This document shows, one piece after another, positions 34,082 through 43,433 of a DNA stretch of 64,000 bases. The DNA is taken from assembly GCA_964389925.1 (NCBI GenBank), contig CAYMGE010000016.1:17474-81473 (forward strand), read 5' to 3'. A model generated the notes under the pieces. It was not told the origin of the DNA. It did not search any database and was given only the letters and a program-made list of their open reading frames with translations. Position 1 is the stretch's first letter. The number at the start of each line of letters is the position of its first letter. This DNA is from CALECP01 sp964389925. Lineage in GTDB: Bacteria > Chloroflexota > Anaerolineae > Promineifilales > Promineifilaceae. The translations under genes were made by a program, and so were the position numbers.

Positions 34082-34288
34082 TCAGTTTTGATTACTCTCC
34101 TCATTTGGATACTTCTCTATTTGTGATTTGAGAAAGATGATAGCATCGTCGATTGAGGCAAAGCCAATCCATTCTCCATTTGGGACGCGAGTTATGCTTG
34201 CTCGCCAGACTATGCTCTCCGCACCATCTTCAGGCCAAAGGCGTAGCAGATACGATTGTGTTCTCGGATTGCGTGGATGAACAAACAT
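34082..34288 (-). CDS. Small conserved-type protein of unknown function
   Basis: 68 residues. The sequence SYLLRLWPEDG, then VWRASI, GEWIGFASIDDAIIFLKSQI resembles a short protein type (YLLRLW, VWRASL, GxRxGFASLxxLFAFL) that I recall as frequent and multi-copy in Chloroflexota genomes. It forms a small beta sheet plus one helix. No clear ribosome site is visible, and the start could differ slightly. It is divergent from the large BTAD regulator, 89 bases away, and downstream in orientation toward the surface-protein genes. No function is established; a small regulatory partner is only a guess. Confidence 0.55.
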   Translation of the reverse strand: MFVHPRNPRTQSYLLRLWPEDGAESIVWRASITRVPNGEWIGFASIDDAIIFLKSQIEKYPNEESNQN

Positions 34289-34377
34289 AGGGAGAGAGTA
34301 ACAGACGGGGTGTGATCAAACTGTGATTGCAAGCCGCAATGCCTGTTAGGTTTGTGATTTGCGGTTAAAATTCCCAG

Positions 34378-37300
34378 ATGTCGATACTGCGAATTGAAAC
34401 TTTAGGCACTTTTGCAGTTTATATGGATGAACAACCGTTGGCATCGCTAACTAGTCGCAAGGCACAAGCGTTGCTGGTTTACCTGATGTGCCATCCCGGT
34501 CAGTATTTCTCTAGGGAGCATTTACAAACGTTGTTGTGGAGTGATACACCGATGCTCAAAGCGCGTGCAAATCTGCGTCAAACATTGCGTAAGCTGCTCA
34601 ACGCGGTTCCAGTCAACACGATTTCTCAGCGCGACCTCGATATTGGATTCAATCATGCTTGCCCATACTGGTTTGACCTTGAGCATGTGACGCAAGATGA
34701 CTCGCTCTACAGCGGTGCGTTTATGCTGGGGTTTTCGCTGCGTGGGGCAGCCGTTTGGGAAGAGTGGCTTTTTAGCAAGCGGGAAGCAGTCACAGCAAGC
34801 CTGATCGAGCAATGGTCAAAAGAGGCACAGCGAGCAACCGACTTGCAATCGGCCGCTGTCGCTATTCGCTATTGGCAGCGCGTCATCGAACTACACCCAT
34901 GGATGGAAACGCCGTATAGGGGGTTGATGCAGCTTTATTTGCAAAGCGGCGACCGCGCTGCGGCACTGGCGCAGTATCAGTCGCTCAAGCAATCACTCAA
35001 TGAGGAATTGGGGGTCGAGCCATCGGCCGAAACCCAGTCATTGCATGAACGGATACTTTCGGCCGAAACGACCCGCTCCAACCTGCCCAACCCTGACCTT
35101 CCCTCCCCATTCGTCGGGCGCAGCGATGAGATTGCAATCATTACGACGACGCTACGTAACCCCAGCACCCGCCTGTTGACCCTACTTGGCTTCGGTGGCA
35201 GCGGCAAAACGCGGCTCGCCATTGCGAGCGCGGCCGCAACGCAGTCGCACTTTTTTGACGGCACGTATTTTGTTGATCTCACATCTAGCGGCTTAACGTT
35301 GACTGCAACCACAATTGCGACGGTGATTGGTCTTAAATTAACGTCTCGCGGCTCGCATCAGACAGAGTTAATCGACTATCTGCGCCACCGCAGAGTGTTG
35401 CTTGTCCTCGACAACTTTGAGTCAGTGCTTAATGATGCAAACACAGTCGCGCTAGTGCAGGCGATCATTCGCAGTGCGCCAAAAGTGACAATGCTCGTCA
35501 CATCGCGTGCGCCGTTGCGGTTACGCAGTGAGCAAATTTTTCCGATTGAGGGATTGGGCTTGACAACTGACGCACCGGCCTTGTTTCAGCGTGCGGCGCG
35601 GCGGGTCAATATGCGCTTTTCGGCCGATGCCGCACCCATCCAACACATTTGCCAACTTGTCGCCGGAATTCCGCTCGCGCTTGAGTTAGCCGCATCGCTC
35701 CTACGCTTGCTCACTGTGCAAGAGTTGTGTGAAGAGATTGAGCGCGACATCAAAATTTTGCAGGCCAACTACCAAGATATGCCACCGCATCATCGCAGTA
35801 TTGAAGTGGTACTACAATCGACTTGGGATCGCCTAGCAACCAACCAACAAGCAATTCTCGCTAAACTGGCGTTGTTTCGCGGGGGCTTTACCCGTGAATC
35901 GGCACGCGCCATTGCACAGGCAACGCCATTCGCTTTGTCAGAGCTGATCGCATTATCGTTGGTGCAGCCACAAGGCAATGGTCGCTTTACGCTACATCCG
36001 CTGTTGTGTCAATTTGCGGCAAAGCAACTCACCAATGATATATCTGCTTGTCAACAAACGCATGGTGACTGGTTTATTGAGCAACTGTTGGCATACCAGA
36101 CCGATGCCCATGTCTGCAATCAGTTTGTCCGAGCCGAAAAAGATAACTTGTTTCAGGCATGGCTGAACCTAGCCAGTCAGCGTCGTGTCGCCTTGCTTAA
36201 CAGAGCGGCCGATACAATCCATCACTCGCTGATGCAGCTCAATCAGTATGAAGATGCGATTGAACTGTATCAACGCTCGATTCAACTGTTTGAGCGCAAT
36301 CAGAAGCGTCCAGAGGCAGAGGACGGGTTACTCGCCAATCTCTATAGTCGCTATACCTCTGTCTTGCTCTACTTTGGGCGCACGAATGATGCACTGATCG
36401 CTGCGGAACGTTCAATCATGTTGGCGACTCGCGTTGAGGACGACGCGGGCATTGCGCTCGCCTACAGCACGTCGGGCGACATCAAACGGCGTGCGGGACA
36501 GCTCAAAGAAGGGTTGCGCGAGTTACGCTTTGCGCTCGACCTCTATCGCCGCTCGGAAGATCAGCCACGTCACTGTGCGCGTGTCCTCAATCACATTGCG
36601 ATTGTCGAAATGGAAATGGGGCATGAGCAAGATGCGCTCGACAAATTTGTGGAAGCCCTCGCGCTGACTAGACAGCAGCAGGATGCGAATGGCGAGGCGT
36701 ATGTCTTGCACAATATAGCCCGCATTGACCAAAAGGCTGGCAGATTTATCGCGGCTCAACAACGTTTTGAGGCGAGTTTTGCCCTATTCGAGCAGCTCCA
36801 AAATCATACAATGCGGGGGAGTTGTCTCAGCAATTTGGCACTGATTGGGATAGCACAGAATGATCTTGAATTAGCCAAGAGGTTGCTGATCTCGGCCGAA
36901 ACCCACCTCGACAAAAGCATTCGCGCCGACCATCATGCCCTGCTCCAGCGAGTATTTGGTCGGCTTGCGCTCAAAAGCGGTCGGTTGCTCGCCGCCAAAG
37001 CGCGACTAGATAGAGCCTATCAATTGGCCGCGACAGATGGTCATGCGAGTTTGGCGGTGCGGATGTTGAGTGACTTGATAGAAATTACGCTTGCGGCAAA
37101 CGAGTATGAGACGGCGAGCTCACTGTTAGCAACGATGGTGCATGAGGTGGTGGGGTTTTCGGCCGATGTCTATCAACAGCTTGTCAGGCTCAACCGTGCG
37201 GATTATCTCGTTGCAACTAATCAGCGTGCGTTGGCTCAACCATTACTGACTGAGTTGCGCGGCGTGGCAACTGGTTTCAACTGGTTTGAGCTGCAACGTC

Positions 37301-37437
37301 TTGCGCTTTTGTTGAGGAAATTGGATTCCTCGAAACAATGCACAATCAAGCACTTAAAATCTCAAGAATCCCGACAAACGAATGACGATAACATAGTACA
37401 TAAGTACCATTTTCAGGACGCGAAAGACACACTGTAA
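34378..37437 (+). CDS. Large SARP/LAL-type transcriptional regulator (winged helix, BTAD, NTPase, TPR)
   Basis: 1019 residues. An N-terminal OmpR-like winged helix (about 1-95, LGTFAVYMDEQPL, SRKAQALLVYL) is followed by a bacterial transcriptional activator domain (about 100-235, GDRAAALAQYQSLKQSLNEE). An NB-ARC/AAA-type ATPase follows, with Walker A GFGGSGKTRLA near 271 and Walker B VLLVLDNFES near 340. The C-terminal half (about 600-950) is TPR-like helical repeats (ALIAAERSIMLATRV and similar). The architecture is that of AfsR-like regulators that oligomerise on ligand and ATP binding. It stands directly upstream of the giant subtilase, on the same strand, and next to the surface block, so regulation of these exoproteins is plausible but not shown. 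Confidence 0.9.
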   Translation: MSILRIETLGTFAVYMDEQPLASLTSRKAQALLVYLMCHPGQYFSREHLQTLLWSDTPMLKARANLRQTLRKLLNAVPVNTISQRDLDIGFNHACPYWFDLEHVTQDDSLYSGAFMLGFSLRGAAVWEEWLFSKREAVTASLIEQWSKEAQRATDLQSAAVAIRYWQRVIELHPWMETPYRGLMQLYLQSGDRAAALAQYQSLKQSLNEELGVEPSAETQSLHERILSAETTRSNLPNPDLPSPFVGRSDEIAIITTTLRNPSTRLLTLLGFGGSGKTRLAIASAAATQSHFFDGTYFVDLTSSGLTLTATTIATVIGLKLTSRGSHQTELIDYLRHRRVLLVLDNFESVLNDANTVALVQAIIRSAPKVTMLVTSRAPLRLRSEQIFPIEGLGLTTDAPALFQRAARRVNMRFSADAAPIQHICQLVAGIPLALELAASLLRLLTVQELCEEIERDIKILQANYQDMPPHHRSIEVVLQSTWDRLATNQQAILAKLALFRGGFTRESARAIAQATPFALSELIALSLVQPQGNGRFTLHPLLCQFAAKQLTNDISACQQTHGDWFIEQLLAYQTDAHVCNQFVRAEKDNLFQAWLNLASQRRVALLNRAADTIHHSLMQLNQYEDAIELYQRSIQLFERNQKRPEAEDGLLANLYSRYTSVLLYFGRTNDALIAAERSIMLATRVEDDAGIALAYSTSGDIKRRAGQLKEGLRELRFALDLYRRSEDQPRHCARVLNHIAIVEMEMGHEQDALDKFVEALALTRQQQDANGEAYVLHNIARIDQKAGRFIAAQQRFEASFALFEQLQNHTMRGSCLSNLALIGIAQNDLELAKRLLISAETHLDKSIRADHHALLQRVFGRLALKSGRLLAAKARLDRAYQLAATDGHASLAVRMLSDLIEITLAANEYETASSLLATMVHEVVGFSADVYQQLVRLNRADYLVATNQRALAQPLLTELRGVATGFNWFELQRLALLLRKLDSSKQCTIKHLKSQESRQTNDDNIVHKYHFQDAKDTL

Positions 37438-37586
37438 GATAGCACCTCAACAATGAGGTTATCGCAAAGGGATACTTGCCGAAGTAACCTAACCTTCCCT
37501 ACGATTGAAAATAGAATAGCACTTGCCTCACTGTTTGTATGCACCTGCTTGAGGGTCGCATACTGTATTGGTATTGGAGTTGGAAA

Positions 37587-40500
37587 ATGAGCGATTTTTT
37601 TAGATATGAGACTACACGACAATGGATCGTCTTATTGCTGATCCTGTTAGTTGGAAGCGTGGGATTGGTCTTCTCGACTACGCCGCAGGAGCATGTTGGC
37701 GCGCAAGAATCATCCTTTAGTCCGCGTCTGTCTGTCATCATTCAAAAGCTGGATGAGACAAGAAGTGCTGAGGACTTAGTGGTGCAATTGGGGGGAACGG
37801 TTGAGAAAGAGTTGCCAATTATTGGGGGGTTTTCGGCCGAAATTCCCACCTCAGCCTTCCACACGCTCCAAACAGATCCAGTGATAAAAAACATCACGCT
37901 GGATATTCCTCTAAACAAAGACCCAAAAATTACGCGCCCAGTTAGCGAAAAGCCGCTCGCAATGCGCCAGCACCTCTATTTACCTGTCGTTCGCGCCAAT
38001 TCTACCGGCAATACGACATCAACTACACCAAATAAGGAACCCGTCGAAGCCGACGAGCTTTTTGTGCATCAACAAAACGCCCATGTCCTTTACGATGAGC
38101 AATTACGAAATGGTTGGCAAGATGTCTCATGGCAACCGGTTGCCACGCAGTCATCAATGGTGGTACATAGCGGCAATACGGCACTGCAAATTACGAACGA
38201 TTGGGGCTGGTCAGGGTTTGCTCTGCATACGCCGCAAGCTCTAAAAGCAGAACAATTCAATGAACTCGGCTTTTGGCTGCATGGTGGGGAGACGGGGGAG
38301 CAAAAAATTTGGCTGCTGGTCATTGATAGCAAAGGGAATGGATGGCAAGCATCCGACGTGATCGTTTCACCCAAAGCTAACCAGTGGCAGTACTATCGCA
38401 TTCCGTTCGCCGATTTGGGCAGCCCAACTGACATTTCAGCTATTGTTTGGCAAAGCTATTCGAGTGATGCACAAGAAACCCTCTACCTTGATGACATTGC
38501 GCTTTATACAGAAGAAAAACCAAATTTCGACACGCATCGTGCTGCGAAAGGAACAGTTTCACTAGAGTATTGGACAGGGATCACCGATTGGGGAATTGAA
38601 GCATTAATACAAGACGCAGATTTTCCGCAAACTCCCGATGGAACAGCGACGCTCACGGAGTTTTCTACTTGGACAGGCTATGGCGATGATTACGGCACAC
38701 GTATTCATGGCTATCTCTATCCTCCAGTCACAGGACAGTATCAGTTTTGGGTATCTGGAGATGACCTCGCACAGCTATTTTTAAGTACCACTGAAAACCC
38801 CGAGAACAAACGACTCATCGCCTCTGTTCCTAATTGGACAGGTGGTAACGAGTGGACTAAATACCCGGAGCAGGCTTCCGTTCTCATCACGTTGCAAGCA
38901 GGCCAACGTTACTACATTGAGGCGCTACACTATGATTATTCTCAAGGTGAGCATGTTTCGGTTGCTTGGCAAATTCCAGGTCAATCACTTGCGATCATCG
39001 ATGGGGATTACTTGTCGCCCGCAGAAGCTAATTTGGGGAATACGGCAATTGCACGCATGGGGCTGGTCGGCCGCGAACGCTACAACAATCTCGGCTATGT
39101 CAATTATGTCTCTGATTTGACAAGCCACGCCAATTATCCAGACAATCCAACTAGCACTGATTGGCAAACAAAGATGCAGTCAGATCATGAACAAGCGGTT
39201 GAGATGGGAACGCGAGTTCGTGGCTTTTTGCATCCGCCTGTTACGGGAACGTATCGTTTTTGGATGTCGAGTGATGAAGATGGGGAATTGTATCTGAGTC
39301 CAACGGGGAATCCTGCGGACAAGCAGCTCATTGCGTCGGTTCCGGGCTGGACGACATGGATGGATTGGGATAAATATCCTGAGCAGGAATCGGCCGAAAT
39401 CACCCTCCAAGCCGGCCAACGCTACTACATCGAAGCCCTCCACATCAATCAAACAGGTGGCACAGCGATACACGTCGCTTGGCAAATACCTAACGAGTCA
39501 CAGGCTCTAATTGAAGGAGCCTATCTCTCCCCTTATGACGTGGCAACACAGTATGTAGACAGCGGTTGTTCGAGCGATCTCTTCCGTGAGGCAGAAGACG
39601 GTGTGTTAAGTGGTGACTTTGACATTACAACCGCGAGTGGCAACACGTACATCGAGTCTACAAACGGATACGGCAATGCCGATTCGGTTCATTATGCAAG
39701 CTACTGTTTTGATGTCACCATTCCTGGTACATATCAACTTGACGCGCTCGTGCGTGGCCCAGATGGTGTCAGCAATTCATTTTGGGTTGAGGTCGATGGT
39801 GGAAATACCATGTTGTGGGACCTTCCAGAGAACAATCAACTCGTTAACGATTGGCTCGGTGACCGCAATGTCGCAGACCCCGTCCAACTCAATTTGACAG
39901 CAGGCGAGCATGTTGTCACGGTCTACAAACGTGAGGCTGGTAGCCAACTCGATAATTTCTCGCTTGTCCTCATACAAGCTGACCCAAACACTGGGCAACC
40001 GCAAACACGAGTCAAAACAGGATTACAGCATCTCTATACGTTTGAAGAGGGGATCGGCGACCGCATCAACGATGTTTCTGGTATTGGCACGCCGCTCAAC
40101 CTGCGGATACACAGCTACAACAATACACACTGGACGGATGGGGGTCTCTCTGTCGATAGCAGCACGCTAATTGACTCCGAGCTGACAGGCGCAACAACGA
40201 CCGCAAACTGTCAACAAACCAATGAATTGACATTTGAAGCGTGGGTTCGTCCCGAAGCCAGTAATGGTGTTAATGACGGCCGCATCGTTTCGCTCTCAAA
40301 AGACACAACGTTACGCAATGCAACCCTCCAGCAAAGTGGGAACAAATATAAAGGGCGTATTCGCACAAGTAACACCAACAATAATGGCAGCTTATTGACG
40401 ACAACGAACGTCGTTCAAACTGATTTGCAACATGTTGTTTACACATGGAGTCAATCAAGCGGTAAGGCAAAACTTTACCTCGACGGGCAATTTCAAGTCG

Positions 40501-42611
40501 AGCAGTCCGTCAGCGGGACACTTGCCAACTGGGATAGCACCTATCGCCTTGCGCTTGCCAACGAACATACGTGGAATCGGCCGTGGCTAGGTGAGTATCA
40601 ACTGGTCGCCATTTACTGTCGTGCGCTCACCGATGCTGATATCACACAAAACTACAACGTCGGGCCTGATGGGGACATCGACACCACAAAGAGAATACTC
40701 TACGTCGGTGCAACGACACCGCTCTACTCCCGCGATCAGGCAGTCGTTGATCAATTGACTGAGTGGGGCTATATGGTCGCCGTTGTCCATGAAAACACAA
40801 CCGCAATAGATGCCACTCAGTTTGATCTCGTCATCATTTCTGAAACGGTCAACTCAGGTAATGTTGCCGATACGTTCCGCGATGTCCAAGTGCCAGTTCT
40901 CACATGGGAATCACACATCATGGACGAGATGGAGATGACCAAGAGCAATGAGAATGGTGAGTTGTACAGCGCAACGGCGATTGATATTGTCGATGCAAAT
41001 CATCGCTTGGCAGCGGGCTATACGGGAACAGTTGTCACCAACGTTGCAACCAACGAAGAACATAATTGGGGAATTCCAACTAGTGATGCCGAGATCATTG
41101 CCGTTCACGACAATGATGCTAGTAAGCCTGTCCTCTATGTTTATGAAGCGGGGGACACAATGCGGAACAATTTTATGGCTCCTGCAACACGCATCGGTTT
41201 CTTCTATGGAGATGGCGATGGTCTAAATGGTGTTGGCTGGGATTTGTTGCGAGCGGCGGTTGATTATGCGTATGAGACGGGGGTTGCGCCGTTTGAGGCG
41301 GCCGAACACCTGCAACACCTCAACCTCGATCCCGTTCGCGCTCAGGGTATCGACGGCAGCGGCGTGACGATTGCAATTGTCGATTCGGGCATTTATGCGC
41401 CGAGCGTCGGCAAACAGCCGCTCGCCACCTATAACGCAGTCAATGGCTCACCACACATCGACCAGCACGGACATGGCACATTCATGGCGAGTGCCGCCGC
41501 CAGCCGCAGACCTGCTGTCGGTGGTACAGTTGGGGTTGCACCGGGCGCAGACATCGTTGATGTGCGTGTTCTCGACCAACAAGGGCGCGGCAAATATAGC
41601 GAGGTGCTGGACGGTCTCAATTGGGTATTGGCGAACAAGGACACCTACAACATTCGCGTCGTCAATCTATCCTTGATGGGGCCAGTCACAGGAGCCTATT
41701 GGGATAATCCTGTCAATCAAGCGGTTGAGGCATTGTGGGATGCTGGCATCGTTGTCGTTGCAGCGGCCGGCAACACCGGCCCACACGCTGGCTCGATCAC
41801 AACACCGGGCAATGACCCATTCATCATCACCGTTGGCGCATATACAGACGCATACACGGTCTATGATCCCAGCGATGATTACATCCCAGAGTTTAGCGCG
41901 GCGGGGCCAACGGAAGCGGGTTTTGTCAAGCCAGACGTGATCGCGCCCGGCGCACATATCGCCATGCCACAGCAAACAGGCAGCGCATGGTCAACGGCTC
42001 ATCCCGGACTACACATCGGCAAAGGGTACTATAAGGGAGCTGGCACATCGGCCGCCACAGCCCTCACGTCGGGTGTGGTCGCCCTGATGCTTGATGCCGA
42101 CAGTAACTTGACTCCTAATCAAGTCAAACATAAGCTGATGGTCTCGGCCGAGCCACTCATCCACGATGATGGCAGTGGTGAGAAGACATACAGCATTTTG
42201 CAACAGGGGGCGGGACAAATCCGTGCGGATGCCGCCATCTTTGAAAATATCAGCGGTGAAGCGAATGTAGGAATGCAAACGGGTTCAGAGTATGTCGGCC
42301 CCGTTATTTATGACCCAATTCGTGAGGGTTACCTGCTTGTCGATGAAAACCGCGTACCGCTGGCGAATGGGGAAGACTATTTCTGGAATGGAACCTACTA
42401 CTGGAGTGGCACCTATTACTGGTCAGGGACTTACTATTGGAGTGGCACCTATTACTGGTCAGGGACTTACTATTGGAGTGGCACCTACTACTGGAGCGGA
42501 ACCTATTTCGACCACAGCACTTACTACTGGAACGGCTCCTACTACTGGAGCGGCAGTTATTACTGGTCAGGAAATGATTACTGGTTAGGATTAGTAGATT
42601 CGGCCGATTAA
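37587..42611 (+). CDS. Giant secreted subtilisin-like protease with PA14, CBM and LamG modules and an aromatic repeat tail
   Basis: 1674 residues from ATG 37587 (GGAG eight bases upstream). An N-terminal membrane or signal helix (about 11-32) is followed by an I9-type propeptide-like segment. A carbohydrate-binding-like region (about 190-310) precedes two PA14 domains (about 325-485 and 490-640). Next come a CBM6/35-like domain (about 645-790), a LamG/concanavalin-like domain (about 800-1020) and a flavodoxin/ThuA-like region (about 1030-1240). The S8 catalytic domain has Asp1266 (AIVDSG), His1296 (GHGTFMA) and Ser1488 (GTSAATALTSG), so the triad is complete. The last 75 residues are tandem TYYWSG-type hexapeptides. 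It should act outside the cell on polymers or cell-surface glycoproteins. A terminator follows the stop directly. Confidence 0.88.
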   Translation: MSDFFRYETTRQWIVLLLILLVGSVGLVFSTTPQEHVGAQESSFSPRLSVIIQKLDETRSAEDLVVQLGGTVEKELPIIGGFSAEIPTSAFHTLQTDPVIKNITLDIPLNKDPKITRPVSEKPLAMRQHLYLPVVRANSTGNTTSTTPNKEPVEADELFVHQQNAHVLYDEQLRNGWQDVSWQPVATQSSMVVHSGNTALQITNDWGWSGFALHTPQALKAEQFNELGFWLHGGETGEQKIWLLVIDSKGNGWQASDVIVSPKANQWQYYRIPFADLGSPTDISAIVWQSYSSDAQETLYLDDIALYTEEKPNFDTHRAAKGTVSLEYWTGITDWGIEALIQDADFPQTPDGTATLTEFSTWTGYGDDYGTRIHGYLYPPVTGQYQFWVSGDDLAQLFLSTTENPENKRLIASVPNWTGGNEWTKYPEQASVLITLQAGQRYYIEALHYDYSQGEHVSVAWQIPGQSLAIIDGDYLSPAEANLGNTAIARMGLVGRERYNNLGYVNYVSDLTSHANYPDNPTSTDWQTKMQSDHEQAVEMGTRVRGFLHPPVTGTYRFWMSSDEDGELYLSPTGNPADKQLIASVPGWTTWMDWDKYPEQESAEITLQAGQRYYIEALHINQTGGTAIHVAWQIPNESQALIEGAYLSPYDVATQYVDSGCSSDLFREAEDGVLSGDFDITTASGNTYIESTNGYGNADSVHYASYCFDVTIPGTYQLDALVRGPDGVSNSFWVEVDGGNTMLWDLPENNQLVNDWLGDRNVADPVQLNLTAGEHVVTVYKREAGSQLDNFSLVLIQADPNTGQPQTRVKTGLQHLYTFEEGIGDRINDVSGIGTPLNLRIHSYNNTHWTDGGLSVDSSTLIDSELTGATTTANCQQTNELTFEAWVRPEASNGVNDGRIVSLSKDTTLRNATLQQSGNKYKGRIRTSNTNNNGSLLTTTNVVQTDLQHVVYTWSQSSGKAKLYLDGQFQVEQSVSGTLANWDSTYRLALANEHTWNRPWLGEYQLVAIYCRALTDADITQNYNVGPDGDIDTTKRILYVGATTPLYSRDQAVVDQLTEWGYMVAVVHENTTAIDATQFDLVIISETVNSGNVADTFRDVQVPVLTWESHIMDEMEMTKSNENGELYSATAIDIVDANHRLAAGYTGTVVTNVATNEEHNWGIPTSDAEIIAVHDNDASKPVLYVYEAGDTMRNNFMAPATRIGFFYGDGDGLNGVGWDLLRAAVDYAYETGVAPFEAAEHLQHLNLDPVRAQGIDGSGVTIAIVDSGIYAPSVGKQPLATYNAVNGSPHIDQHGHGTFMASAAASRRPAVGGTVGVAPGADIVDVRVLDQQGRGKYSEVLDGLNWVLANKDTYNIRVVNLSLMGPVTGAYWDNPVNQAVEALWDAGIVVVAAAGNTGPHAGSITTPGNDPFIITVGAYTDAYTVYDPSDDYIPEFSAAGPTEAGFVKPDVIAPGAHIAMPQQTGSAWSTAHPGLHIGKGYYKGAGTSAATALTSGVVALMLDADSNLTPNQVKHKLMVSAEPLIHDDGSGEKTYSILQQGAGQIRADAAIFENISGEANVGMQTGSEYVGPVIYDPIREGYLLVDENRVPLANGEDYFWNGTYYWSGTYYWSGTYYWSGTYYWSGTYYWSGTYYWSGTYFDHSTYYWNGSYYWSGSYYWSGNDYWLGLVDSAD
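42379..42590 (+). repeat. Tandem DNA repeat encoding TYYWSG hexapeptides
   Basis: An 18-base unit (and a 36-base higher-order unit alternating TATTACTGGTCAGGGAC- and TACTATTGGAGTGGCAC-type versions) is repeated about ten times at the 3' end of the subtilase gene. The central copies are nearly identical at the DNA level while the outer ones have diverged (FWNG, FDHS, NGSYYWSGS). Confidence 0.92.
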
Positions 42612-42613
42612 AT

Positions 42614-42649
42614 AAAAAAAGAGCGCATCAAATGATGCGCTCTTTTTTT
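42614..42649. terminator. Bidirectional terminator between convergent genes
   Basis: AAAAAAAGAGCGCATCA and its complement form a 17-bp palindrome. Its T-run overlaps the stop codon of the minus-strand signal peptidase gene. Confidence 0.92.
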
Positions 42650-43166
42650 ATCGGACGATCCCAAACGTATCAGGCGGCCAAATCGAGAAGCGGGCTTTGC
42701 CAACAACGCGGTAAATATCGACTGTGCCAAAAGCGCGAGAGTCGCGTGAGTTCGGCCGATTATCGCCCATCACAAAGATGTGTTCGGCGGGAACGGTGGT
42801 GGGAGGATGGGGGGAAAGCGGCCGATTGGGTTGATATGGTTCCGCCAACAACACCCCATCAACGTAAACCTGACTATCTCGCACCTCAACGGTCTCACCT
42901 TCAAGCCCGATCACGCGCTTGATTAACGCCTTGTCTGAACTCGGAATTTCAATGATGACGACATCACCGCGTGCCGGCTCGTAAAACTCATAGCTAATTT
43001 TGTCCATCACCAAGCGTTGATGGTCGTGTAGCGTTGGCTCCATGCTGTGACCTTCTACGACTGTCACCTGCCCGATGAACATGATGATGGCGGCCGCAAA
43101 GATAAGTGATTTGCCAATCGTGGCGATGAATTCCCATATAAGTTGGAAAGGGGTTTGTTGTTCCAT
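42648..43166 (-). CDS. lepB: Signal peptidase I
   Basis: 172 residues from ATG 43166; a TTG four codons upstream is the only longer alternative. One N-terminal membrane helix (SLIFAAAIIMFIGQVTVV) is followed by the catalytic Ser in GHSMEPTL (about residue 41). The general-base Lys lies in ALIKRVIG (about 83), and the C-terminal family boxes are HIFVMGDNRPNSRDSRAFG and GKARFSIWP. It removes signal peptides from exported proteins on the outer face of the membrane. The compact size is typical of Gram-positive-like or monoderm enzymes. It lies between two very large exoprotein genes, but its features are those of an ordinary housekeeping enzyme. The stop codon is inside the shared terminator. Confidence 0.95.
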   Translation of the reverse strand: MEQQTPFQLIWEFIATIGKSLIFAAAIIMFIGQVTVVEGHSMEPTLHDHQRLVMDKISYEFYEPARGDVVIIEIPSSDKALIKRVIGLEGETVEVRDSQVYVDGVLLAEPYQPNRPLSPHPPTTVPAEHIFVMGDNRPNSRDSRAFGTVDIYRVVGKARFSIWPPDTFGIVR

Positions 43167-43433
43167 AATTTTGCTCAAATGCTCAACATAGACAATTTAT
43201 CAGTCGCATGTTTCGGCAAAGCAATCCCGCAGGATCGCCAAGCGACATTCCTAAAATGTACTATCTAAACGTGGTGGAAAGCTAAACATAACTAATCAAC
43301 CAACAGTCTGTGCCTATTTGCAAAGCTACCCACCGAATGTTAACATCTTGTCAGAAGAAAATGAGTGATAAACGTTCGTTCTGTGTATTGAAAACTCGCC
43401 AGAACGTCTGCCACCAACTGAAAGGAGTCTACA

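Noticed and set aside
42379..42590. Tandem repeats that could be taken for a CRISPR array
   Set aside because: Unit is 18/36 bases with no spacers, entirely in frame at the end of the subtilase gene, and encodes a hexapeptide.
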